Shown in pieces: positions 1 through 5,242 of a stretch of 5,242 bases of DNA; the first letter of the stretch is position 1, and every line of letters starts with the position of its first letter. The notes beneath the pieces are model-generated. The model was not told where the DNA came from. It saw nothing but the letters and a program-made list of their open reading frames with translations, and did no database searches. Made by a program: the position numbers and the translations under genes. The stretch comes from an uncultured Alphaproteobacteria bacterium (lineage in GTDB: Bacteria; Pseudomonadota; Alphaproteobacteria; GCA-2731375). The DNA is taken from NCBI GenBank assembly GCA_913049615.1, contig CAJWZI010000151.1, positions 1-5,242 on the forward strand, in the 5' to 3' direction.

Positions 1-1
1 C

Positions 2-172
2 AAGCATGTCGTGGGTGCCGTACCACGCCCACCCTACTGGTCCGGCTACCGTTTGATGCACCAAAAAATAGAATTCTGGACCGATAAGCCCTTCCGACTG
101 CACGATAGGGAAGTGTTCCATCGCGATGTCAATAGTGCTCATGGTTGGCGGAAAGAGAATCTTTATCCCTGA
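2..172 (+). CDS. pdxH: Pyridoxamine/pyridoxine 5'-phosphate oxidase, C-terminal end (partial, cut by left edge)
   Basis: Only the last 56 codons and the TGA are present; the start lies outside the window. The enzyme is an FMN-dependent cytoplasmic oxidase that makes pyridoxal 5'-phosphate from pyridoxamine or pyridoxine 5'-phosphate, the last step of vitamin B6 synthesis and salvage. The visible part is the family's C-terminal dimerisation domain: [10 protein letters not shown] at residues 8-17 of the fragment, IEFW at 23-26, and RLHDR at 32-36. The Arg and His of RLHDR match the substrate-binding pair known as Arg197/His199 in the E. coli enzyme. The fragment ends in GWRKENLYP, close to the usual family ending (GW followed by a short basic stretch and L-x-P). 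It is short and lacks a start, so it is easily missed. The family call is firm; a pdxH paralogue cannot be excluded from the tail alone. Confidence 0.88.
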   Translation, partial: KHVVGAVPRPPYWSGYRLMHQKIEFWTDKPFRLHDREVFHRDVNSAHGWRKENLYP

Positions 173-433
173 TTTTAGATCCGAGTTGACACTGGTCGTC
201 TAAAGCATGGGCATGCAGGCTCGCTGCCGGATGAACCCCTGGCCAGCAATAAATTAGACGAGGCGGCCCCTCAAATTCCCATCCGCTAGGCATATTGCAG
301 GCCCAAGGCGAGAATTGAAGGCCTCGACCTAACCACTAAAAGATTGGAAAGGGCTGACATACGGCTGGCGATCGTTGTTTTAGTTATATAGTAAGAAAAT
401 CATGTTGGAGCAGTCGTCGTCAGAGGTTTTTTT
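173..433. other. Intergenic region between pdxH and the CoA-transferase gene
   Basis: No convincing ORF lies here. It contains an 8-bp inverted repeat at 196-203/254-261 (listed separately) and an A/T-rich stretch just before the next gene, where TATAGT at 387-392 resembles a -10 box but lacks a matching -35 at proper spacing. TTGACA at 186-191 is a perfect -35 hexamer but has no good -10 at 15-19 bases. The run of T at 427-433 lies directly before the ATG. No T-tailed hairpin follows the pdxH stop. The CoA-transferase promoter is therefore probably in this region but cannot be placed. Confidence 0.5.
196..261 (+). repeat. Inverted repeat enclosing small hairpins, possible structured RNA
   Basis: TCGTCTAA at 196-203 is perfectly complementary to TTAGACGA at 254-261. 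The 50 enclosed bases contain GCATG-GG-CATGC, a GCAG/CTGC stem with a five-base loop, and the palindrome CTGGCCAG, so a multibranched fold can be drawn. No T-run follows, so it is not a normal intrinsic terminator. It matches no riboswitch or tRNA consensus that I recognise; it lacks a T-arm and CCA. It could be a leader element of the downstream gene, a DNA-binding site, or chance. The strand is assumed from the downstream gene. Confidence 0.3.
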
Positions 434-1642
434 ATGTCAACGTCAGCCTACCCCCTGGACGGGATCACCGTCCTTGATTTTGGTCAAATCTACAACGGAC
501 CCTATGCCTCGTTCATGCTGGCCATGTCCGGCGCTCGGGTGATCAAGATCGAGCCACCCCACGGAGAACCACTCCGTCGGCGCACCGTTGCCGATGGCGG
601 TAGCGTTCCCCTGGCCATGTTAAACGCTAACAAAGAAGGCGTGACCTTGAACCTGAAACATGAGCGCGGACGCGAAACCCTGTGCAAAATGGTAAAGAAG
701 GCGGACGTGCTGTTAGAGAATTTCGCACCTACGGTAATGACACGCCTCGGTGTCGGCCCGGAGGTTCTGATGTCCGTCAATCCGGCGCTGATCTATGCCT
801 CCGGCTCCGGCTATGGCCGGGAGGGGCCGAGGCGTGACGACCTGGCCATGGACCTGACAGTGCAGGCGGTGGGTGGTGTCATGCATGTGACGGGTTTTCC
901 CGAAGGCCCGCCGGTCAAGGCTGGCCCTGCTATTTGCGATTTTATCACCGGCACGCACCTTTATGGTGCTGTGGTCACTGCCCTGTTCGAACGGACGCGT
1001 ACCGGCAAGGGACGGGTGGTTGAAGTATCCATGCTCGATTCCATCTTTCCCACACTGGCTTCGAATTTGGGTATGTATTTTGGGCAAAAACAAAAGGGTG
1101 GCGAAATCCTTACCCGCACTGGCAATAAACACGGCGGCCTATCCGTGGCGCCCTATAATGTTTATGCGGCCAAGGACGGATATGTGGCCATCATCACTGT
1201 TAGGGAGGATCACTGGCAAAATCTTCTGGTGGCCATGGGTCGGGAGGACCTGAAGGATAACGAACGGTTTTTGACCTCTGATGCTCGCGTGCTTCATATG
1301 GATGAAGTGGACGAGATCGTTGGCGCCTGGGTCGCAACGTTGACAAAATATGAGGCCGAAGCTGCGGCGCAAAAGCACCATGTACCTACAGCTGCTGTGA
1401 GAGATTTAGAAGAAGTCGTCAACGATCCCCATTTGCACGAACGTGGCATGTTGCGCTGGGTCGATCATCCGGTTGTTGGGCGTATTGCGGCTCCGCATAG
1501 CCCCATCCGAGTGCAGGGAAACGAGCCCATGGAACTCACCCTAAACCCCGAACTGGGCCAGGACAACGATCGGGTCTATGGCGAATGGTTAGGTCTGGAC
1601 GAAGATGAAATTGCCAGTTTGCGTGAGGTTGGAGCCATTTAG
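434..1642 (+). CDS. CaiB/BaiF-type class III CoA-transferase
   Basis: This cytoplasmic enzyme of 402 residues moves CoA between carboxylic acids (formyl-CoA:oxalate, carnitine, bile acid and similar substrates) through an aspartyl-CoA mixed anhydride. The N-terminus carries the family signature LDFGQIYNGPYA (residues 14-25), then GARVIKIEPPHG (33-44) and NANKEGVTLNLK (64-75). The catalytic Asp is D169 in GPAICDFITG, the same number as in Oxalobacter formyl-CoA transferase. The glycine-rich NKHGG segment lies near residue 230, and the C-terminus has the usual NDPHLHERGM stretch (about 330-340). Length is normal for the family (about 380-430). The ATG is preceded by AGAGG at 422-426 with seven T between. 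The gene stands alone on its strand and converges on the MFS gene. Family is certain; the acid substrate is not predictable, and the nearby carrier and dioxygenases only suggest an organic-acid or aromatic degradation role. Confidence 0.93.
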   Translation: MSTSAYPLDGITVLDFGQIYNGPYASFMLAMSGARVIKIEPPHGEPLRRRTVADGGSVPLAMLNANKEGVTLNLKHERGRETLCKMVKKADVLLENFAPTVMTRLGVGPEVLMSVNPALIYASGSGYGREGPRRDDLAMDLTVQAVGGVMHVTGFPEGPPVKAGPAICDFITGTHLYGAVVTALFERTRTGKGRVVEVSMLDSIFPTLASNLGMYFGQKQKGGEILTRTGNKHGGLSVAPYNVYAAKDGYVAIITVREDHWQNLLVAMGREDLKDNERFLTSDARVLHMDEVDEIVGAWVATLTKYEAEAAAQKHHVPTAAVRDLEEVVNDPHLHERGMLRWVDHPVVGRIAAPHSPIRVQGNEPMELTLNPELGQDNDRVYGEWLGLDEDEIASLREVGAI

Positions 1643-1708
1643 AGGGTTGTTGGAATACGACATTAAACAGCCAGTAGAAAATTCGCGCCGTCATTTTCGC
1701 AAAACCAA

Positions 1709-1726
1709 AAATTTCATTAAAAATTT
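1709..1726. repeat. Weak A/T inverted repeat between convergent genes
   Basis: AAATTT at 1709-1714 and 1721-1726 flank a six-base spacer in the 125-bp gap between the convergent CoA-transferase and MFS genes. It could form a six-pair hairpin on either strand. It is all A/T, so it would be a poor terminator; read on the minus strand it is followed by two further T. No better hairpin is seen in the gap. Confidence 0.2.
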
Positions 1727-1767
1727 AGTCTTTCTAAGAAACCGCGCTCGGCATTACGCTAAATGTC

Positions 1768-3018
1768 TTATTGAATTTTACGTTGAAATGCTACCGCCTC
1801 GTATGCCCTCGCTGGCATTAATAATGCTAAAACTGCTGCTGCCAATCCACACACCAAGGCAACAATAAACGGGATATCGTAGCTACCCCAAAGATCGTAG
1901 GCATAGCCAGTCAGGTAGGGGCCAAAGAAACCGCCAAGTGCGATGTTTGGCATAAAGCAACCCAAAATGCTGCCAATCTTTTCAGTGCCAAAATATTCTG
2001 CAATTAATGGCGCTATCATCGCCACATATCCGCCAGAGCCCAGCCCGTAAAATACAGCAAACATCGTAAGTACTGTCATGTTGCCAGCGATGTACCAGAG
2101 CAAAAAACTCAAGGCCATAGTGAAATACATGGCGATCATTGAGTTTCGTCGACCAAGGTGATCAGAGGCAGCAGTTAATAAGATCCGGCCTGTTAGGCTG
2201 CTGATACCTATTACCATCAACAAATAAACACCGTTAGTTTCGCCAAATCCTTGATCAATGGCATAAGGTACAAGGTGTACAAAGGGTATAAAAAATCCAA
2301 TAGAACAAATCATCGATGAGAAAAAAAGCATCACAAAACCGCGACTAAGGAACGCCGCTTTAAGATCATAATATGTCTTAACGTCAATCTGGTTATTTGT
2401 CGCTCCTACAACGCTAGTAGAGCCACCTTTCGTGTCGGTCGGGTCACCCATCATTAAGGCAGCGAGAGATCCGGCGATCAGCGCTGAAACGCCGATGATT
2501 TGCATGGCCACGCGCCAGTTTTGCCATTCAATTAGGGCAGCTGACACGGGCGGCAGCACCAAAATTGAAACACCAATTCCGGTTGAAGCAATCCCCGAAG
2601 CAAGTCCACGCTTTTTGGTAAACCAACGCTGTAAACCAGCATTAGCCGGCGCAAAAATGAAGCCCATGCCAAATGCAAGCCCAAGACCAAAGCCGAGATA
2701 AACCTGCCAAAGAGCAGTAGCCGTAGACGCATAGATCAATCCGATGCCTAAGGCCACAATGCCAAAAAGGCACACGGGTCGAGTGCCGAGACGATCCGCT
2801 GCCGGGCCGCTAATTATTCCTAATGTTGAATACAAGCCGCCCACGATCGAGAACACAAGGGCGGTTTCCGCACGATCGGCACCGAAAGATGCAGAAAGCG
2901 CCGGAAAGAAAACACCAAAGGAGTAAGTGTTCCCGTAAGCAAAAAACAATAGTACGAAGGCCGCGCCAGAAACAGCCCAGCCCCAGGCGCCGTCAATTTG
3001 ACGGTTAACAATTTTCAG
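1768..3018 (-). CDS. MFS transporter, oxalate/formate antiporter-monocarboxylate type
   Basis: This inner-membrane secondary carrier is probably for a monocarboxylate or dicarboxylate. With a CTG start at 3018-3016 it has 416 residues and about 12 helices in two halves, split by a polar linker near residues 191-215. MFS motif A occurs after helix 2 (GPAADRLGTRP, about 71-81) and again in the second half (ASDHLGRR, about 284-291). WFTKKRGLASGIASTGIG (about 132-149) and IPFVHLVPYA (about 244-253) are typical of the OFA/monocarboxylate families. Start choice: the first conventional start (TTG, 2949) falls inside helix 1 and has no ribosome site. The frame stays open upstream to a stop at 3033-3031 and encodes DGAWGW followed by hydrophobic residues, as in homologues. 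GGAG at 3028-3025 sits six bases before the CTG. It is divergent from the dioxygenase gene and appears more A/T-rich than the CoA-transferase gene. The substrate is unknown. Confidence 0.88.
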   Translation of the reverse strand: MKIVNRQIDGAWGWAVSGAAFVLLFFAYGNTYSFGVFFPALSASFGADRAETALVFSIVGGLYSTLGIISGPAADRLGTRPVCLFGIVALGIGLIYASTATALWQVYLGFGLGLAFGMGFIFAPANAGLQRWFTKKRGLASGIASTGIGVSILVLPPVSAALIEWQNWRVAMQIIGVSALIAGSLAALMMGDPTDTKGGSTSVVGATNNQIDVKTYYDLKAAFLSRGFVMLFFSSMICSIGFFIPFVHLVPYAIDQGFGETNGVYLLMVIGISSLTGRILLTAASDHLGRRNSMIAMYFTMALSFLLWYIAGNMTVLTMFAVFYGLGSGGYVAMIAPLIAEYFGTEKIGSILGCFMPNIALGGFFGPYLTGYAYDLWGSYDIPFIVALVCGLAAAVLALLMPARAYEAVAFQRKIQ

Positions 3019-3024
3019 ATAAGT

Positions 3025-3028
3025 CTCC
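3025..3028 (-). promoter_or_regulatory. Ribosome binding site deciding the MFS start
   Basis: On the minus strand GGAG (3028-3025) is followed by six bases and then CTG (3018-3016). It is the only purine-rich Shine-Dalgarno-like site near the 5' end of the MFS frame. No ATG, GTG or TTG in frame lies between the upstream stop and position 2949, so this site favours the CTG start; ATT at 3012-3010 is a second, less likely option. Confidence 0.45.
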
Positions 3029-3108
3029 AGTCACGTTGTTAATCTGGCGCCAGTCAAATTGCGACATGCCAACCAAAAATTTTGATCTCTCAAGTCCATA
3101 ACATTCTC

Positions 3109-3130
3109 GCTTTAAATAGCGTTTTAAAGC
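3109..3130. promoter_or_regulatory. Perfect 8-bp dyad, candidate operator
   Basis: GCTTTAAA (3109-3116) and its exact reverse complement TTTAAAGC (3123-3130) flank a six-base spacer. The 22-bp size and spacing suit a homodimeric helix-turn-helix repressor or activator. It lies about 90 bp upstream of the MFS start and about 250 bp upstream of the dioxygenase start, so control of the MFS gene is more likely. AAAGCA recurs at 3142-3147, sixteen bases after the copy in the right arm. A chance origin in A/T-rich DNA is possible. Confidence 0.35.
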
Positions 3131-3231
3131 AAAATTTTTTCAAAGCATTTTATGTTTCACCAAGAACCTGCCTCTAGCTCTGTTTTGTGACGATATTCAA
3201 TTTGGAATAACTTTTTTAGGGATGATTTGGG

Positions 3232-3253
3232 GTTTTCAACAACCCACGAAAAC
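3232..3253. promoter_or_regulatory. 6-bp dyad with overlapping hairpin, candidate operator
   Basis: GTTTTC (3232-3237) and GAAAAC (3248-3253) are perfect inverted copies ten bases apart. An alternative stem, GGGTT (3230-3234) with AACCC (3241-3245), overlaps the left arm. It lies about 130 bp upstream of the dioxygenase start, a plausible place for a regulator site or 5' leader structure. Confidence 0.25.
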
Positions 3254-3370
3254 TTGAACCTTTGGCGGGAATAGGACTTCGAATGCCGTTACGTCTGTCA
3301 CGCCAAGTCTAATGTCGCGATTGTGTAACACCGGGGTTATGTTGATCCAGATCTGCCGAACAACCAACAC

Positions 3371-3376
3371 GGAGGA
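3371..3376 (+). promoter_or_regulatory. Strong Shine-Dalgarno site of the intradiol dioxygenase gene
   Basis: GGAGGA lies seven bases (counted from GGAGG) before the ATG at 3383. It is the best ribosome site in the window and fixes the start so that the full signal peptide is included. Confidence 0.8.
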
Positions 3377-3382
3377 CTTGAT

Positions 3383-4027
3383 ATGCGCAGGGCAGGCCTA
3401 ACTAGGCGATCGGTTTCCTTTATGGTGCCCTTCCTCTCTCTGCCAACATTTTTGTTGTCCAGTGCTGCCCTCGCCAGCGGTGCGTCGACGCCAGAAACGA
3501 CCGAAGGGCCGTACTATCCACAAGTAATGCCCAAAGATGACAATGGCGACTTGGTCAAAATCGAAAATTCAGACCGGGAAGCTGATGGCGAGATTTTGCA
3601 CTTGACGGGCCGGGTGCTGGATTTGGCGCGCCGGCCCCTGGCAGGCGCGCGAGTGGAAATCTGGCAGTGCGACAACAACGGTGTATATCACCATACAGAT
3701 GACAGGTCGTACGCTTTGCGTGATATGGCGTTTCAAGGCTTTGGGTATGTTATCGCAGATCAGACGGGTGGGTTTGCTTTCCGTACCATTGTCCCCGTGC
3801 CATATCCTGGCCGGACACCCCATGTACATATCAAGGTGCATGATAATGACCGGACGAAATTGACGACTCAGCTTTATATCAAAGGCCATCGGCAAAACGT
3901 TTTGGATTTCTTATTCCACGTCCTCACATTCGCCCAGCGTCGCCAAGTAGAAATGCAACTCAATCCGGTAGCGGTTGGAGAACGAAAGGCGTTCAGGACA
4001 GCAATCGATTTAGTGGTCCCGAGTTAA
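3383..4027 (+). CDS. Exported intradiol ring-cleavage dioxygenase-like protein
   Basis: The protein has 214 residues and resembles the catalytic (beta-type) fold of protocatechuate 3,4-dioxygenase and catechol 1,2-dioxygenase, which open catechol rings between the two hydroxyls with Fe(III). All four ligands can be placed: Y102 in GVYHH, Y141 in VPYPGR, and H147 and H149 in PHVHIKV. R144 matches the conserved active-site Arg just before the His pair. Other family marks are TEGPYY (40-45), GRVLD (76-80), VEIWQCD (91-97) and LTTQLY (160-165). The N-terminus is a signal peptide: basic RRAGLTRRS, a hydrophobic stretch (about 11-30), then a likely cut after ALA (29-31). TRRSVSF is only a weak twin-arginine match, so Sec or Tat is possible. 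It lacks the N-terminal helical domain of catechol dioxygenases and has no partner alpha subunit beside it. The substrate is unknown. It is divergent from the MFS gene and convergent with the PhyH gene. Confidence 0.9.
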   Translation: MRRAGLTRRSVSFMVPFLSLPTFLLSSAALASGASTPETTEGPYYPQVMPKDDNGDLVKIENSDREADGEILHLTGRVLDLARRPLAGARVEIWQCDNNGVYHHTDDRSYALRDMAFQGFGYVIADQTGGFAFRTIVPVPYPGRTPHVHIKVHDNDRTKLTTQLYIKGHRQNVLDFLFHVLTFAQRRQVEMQLNPVAVGERKAFRTAIDLVVPS

Positions 4028-4285
4028 ATGCCAAATTCCGCCCCATGACGTGCAGATCCCATTTATCTCAGAAATATGATAGACAAGAGAAGCTTCGCAG
4101 CGGCCCTTTGCCTATGGATTTCTTCAAAATGGAAAGTCCGACCTACATTATCGCTAGCTTTTATAAGGCTACTTTTTATCCGATAGACTGCATGAATTTC
4201 CTAATCATGGATAATTTGTAAAACTTGGGCTCGCCGAATTCTACGAGTAAGATGAATGCAAATTATACTTCTTGCTTTGCTGAGA
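4028..4285. other. Convergent intergenic gap
   Basis: The gap between the dioxygenase stop and the PhyH stop holds no ORF with family resemblance. The only clear element is the T-tailed hairpin at 4155-4177, oriented for the plus-strand gene. No equivalent hairpin is seen for the minus-strand PhyH gene. Confidence 0.5.
4155..4177 (+). terminator. Weak intrinsic terminator after the dioxygenase gene
   Basis: TAGCTTT (4155-4161) pairs with AAGGCTA (4165-4171), with one G-T pair and a three-base loop, followed by C and five T (4173-4177). The order stem then T-run fits transcription on the plus strand only. The stem has three G-C pairs, so it is weak, and it lies about 130 bases past the stop codon. 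Confidence 0.45.
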
Positions 4286-5179
4286 CTACTCTGCCGCCTC
4301 TTCCTGCTGTAGTGCAAATATTGATGTATAGCCCTTGGACCAATCAGGCGGATTTAGACAGGGTTCAGGGTCGAAATGGATCCATTTCGCGCGACTTCCT
4401 CGAATAATTTCGTCCGTAAATTTGACGCCGGTCACGACACTATCCGCCATGATGAGGGCATCGGCAGAGGAGTAGGAGTGCAACAATAGGGGCCTACTGC
4501 GGGCTGAATTATTAGTCATGGAGCCATGTAGCATTCGGCAATTGTGGATCGTCACCGAACCTTTAGGCCCTTTCAGCCAGACCACATCCTCCAGGGGTAG
4601 TTGTTCGCTATCCCTGGCGTTCAGAGCTCCAGCCCATTGCCCATCATCGCCATATAGGTCGTAGATCTTGCCCTTATGGCTGCCGGGTAATACGCCCATG
4701 GGGCCCATTTCGTCGTCCACGTCATCCATGTATAGGCCGATGGTAAGAGGAGAATAGTTCGTGTGAGGCCAGAATTGAATATCCTGATGCCACTGCACCT
4801 CTTCACCACCGCTAGCCCATTTCATGTTCAATTTTGAATGGTGGAATTTCACGTTGGGTCCGACCAGGTCTTCTGCCAAGTCTACTATAGGGCCACGCAG
4901 ACCAAACTCTTCGTAAACTGGATCCAAACCAACGGGCTGTGAGATGCGGCGTAGACGGGGCATTTCCGCGGTGTGATTAGGCTCTATATCAAATACTTTG
5001 TCTGATTTTGAAAGTTTCCGGCTCTCTTCTATGAGCCGATTTGTCACGGACCAGAGGCGGTCCAGCCAATCCTGACCGACGAAGCTTTCTAATTGAAGAT
5101 AACCATTCTCAAAATAGAACTCACGTTGCTCCTGGCTTAAAACCTTGGGCTCGTAGGATAGAATTTCTTCCGGTTTCAT
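4286..5179 (-). CDS. Phytanoyl-CoA dioxygenase (PhyH) family Fe(II)/2-oxoglutarate oxygenase
   Basis: The protein has 297 residues, normal for bacterial PhyH proteins, and no signal peptide, so it is probably cytoplasmic. The family couples 2-oxoglutarate decarboxylation to hydroxylation of a substrate. The iron triad is visible: H131 and D133 in WHQD, and H218 in MLHGS. R229 in SRPLLL, eleven residues on, is the likely 2-oxoglutarate salt-bridge residue (R227 is the alternative). The N-terminal FYFENGYLQLESF (21-33) is the usual opening, and GVLPGSHKG (162-170) is the typical strand-turn before the distal half. AGGA at 5191-5188 sits eight bases before the ATG. It is convergent with the intradiol gene, with which it shares non-haem iron chemistry but no homology. 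The substrate is unknown: the family ranges from phytanoyl-CoA to ectoine, phosphonates and small natural products. Confidence 0.92.
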   Translation of the reverse strand: MKPEEILSYEPKVLSQEQREFYFENGYLQLESFVGQDWLDRLWSVTNRLIEESRKLSKSDKVFDIEPNHTAEMPRLRRISQPVGLDPVYEEFGLRGPIVDLAEDLVGPNVKFHHSKLNMKWASGGEEVQWHQDIQFWPHTNYSPLTIGLYMDDVDDEMGPMGVLPGSHKGKIYDLYGDDGQWAGALNARDSEQLPLEDVVWLKGPKGSVTIHNCRMLHGSMTNNSARSRPLLLHSYSSADALIMADSVVTGVKFTDEIIRGSRAKWIHFDPEPCLNPPDWSKGYTSIFALQQEEAAE

Positions 5180-5187
5180 TACAAAAA

Positions 5188-5191
5188 TCCT
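5188..5191 (-). promoter_or_regulatory. Ribosome binding site of the PhyH-family gene
   Basis: On the minus strand AGGA (5191-5188) is followed by eight bases and the ATG at 5179. Only 63 bases upstream of the gene are in the window, and no promoter can be recognised in them. Confidence 0.55.
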
Positions 5192-5242
5192 GCTGTGCCA
5201 CGATTAAGGTTTCGGTGGTGCAGTTGCTTTCAGTTTATTCGA

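Larger units (their letters stand above)
3019..3382. promoter_or_regulatory. Divergent intergenic control region between MFS and dioxygenase genes
   Basis: The 364 bases hold no convincing gene other than a possible 20-codon ORF at the MFS end (3067-3005, minus strand). It is A/T-rich, mainly at 3070-3240, and must carry the promoters for both flanking genes. Several dyads are visible: CTGGCGCCAG at 3044-3053, GCTTTAAA/TTTAAAGC at 3109-3130, TATTC/GAATA at 3194-3209, and GTTTTC/GAAAAC at 3232-3253. TTGTGA at 3185-3190 could be a -35 for the plus-strand gene, but the hexamer 17 bases downstream (TAACTT) is a poor -10. No regulator gene is in the window, so the controlling protein is unknown. 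Confidence 0.5.

Noticed and set aside
186..214. Promoter with TTGACA at 186-191
   Set aside because: The -35 hexamer is perfect, but the bases 15-19 downstream offer no acceptable -10 box.
196..261. tRNA gene, because of the 8-bp closing stem and 66-base length
   Set aside because: There is no T-arm consensus, no anticodon arm in the right place and the stem arrangement does not fit a cloverleaf with conserved bases.
502..1381. Minus-strand ORFs of 80-139 codons inside the CoA-transferase gene
   Set aside because: They are antisense to a gene with full family motifs, show no recognisable domain and lack convincing ribosome sites.
1643..1767. Bidirectional intrinsic terminator between the convergent CoA-transferase and MFS genes
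   Set aside because: Only a six-pair all-A/T stem and a four-pair TTTC/GAAA stem can be drawn; neither has the G+C-rich stem and T-run expected.
1605..1868. 87-codon plus-strand ORF across the end of the CoA-transferase and the MFS 3' end
   Set aside because: It overlaps two well-supported genes, has no family resemblance and its composition follows A/T-rich intergenic DNA.
4225..4407. 60-codon plus-strand ORF overlapping the PhyH 3' end
   Set aside because: It is largely antisense to the PhyH coding sequence and has no Shine-Dalgarno site or domain.

Overview
The window holds one partial and four complete protein-coding genes with metabolic roles. No rRNA, tRNA, CRISPR array, transposase or phage gene is visible. 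Base composition is moderate, near half G+C by eye. Gene content (PdxH tail, class III CoA-transferase, monocarboxylate-type MFS carrier, exported intradiol dioxygenase-like protein, PhyH-family oxygenase) and Shine-Dalgarno-led genes suggest a heterotrophic Pseudomonadota bacterium, perhaps a marine or environmental alphaproteobacterium. That placement is inference from gene type only.

Layout: (1) 2-172 (+) is the C-terminal 56 codons of a pyridoxamine/pyridoxine 5'-phosphate oxidase (pdxH), cut by the left edge. (2) 173-433 is a non-coding gap with an 8-bp inverted repeat enclosing smaller hairpins. (3) 434-1642 (+) encodes a CaiB/BaiF class III CoA-transferase with its catalytic Asp at residue 169. 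(4) 1768-3018 (-) encodes a 12-helix MFS carrier of the oxalate/formate antiporter-monocarboxylate type, convergent with the CoA-transferase; its first helix requires a start upstream of the first conventional start codon, probably a CTG. (5) 3019-3382 is a divergent A/T-rich intergenic region with several dyads that could be operators. (6) 3383-4027 (+) encodes a small exported intradiol ring-cleavage dioxygenase-like protein with all four expected iron ligands. (7) 4028-4285 is a convergent gap with a weak terminator hairpin. (8) 4286-5179 (-) encodes a phytanoyl-CoA dioxygenase (PhyH)-family Fe(II)/2-oxoglutarate oxygenase.

How they may work together: the gene set fits uptake of an organic acid (MFS), CoA activation by transfer (CoA-transferase), and oxidative attack on aromatic or other substrates (two unrelated non-haem iron oxygenases). 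The genes alternate in strand, so they do not form one operon. Only the MFS and intradiol genes share a divergent control region. A common pathway is therefore a hypothesis, and pdxH is most likely an unrelated housekeeping neighbour. I did not find a clearly new biological system. The points most worth checking are the unconventional MFS start with an overlapping 20-codon ORF, the dyads in the divergent region, the structured element at 196-261, and the exported dioxygenase.
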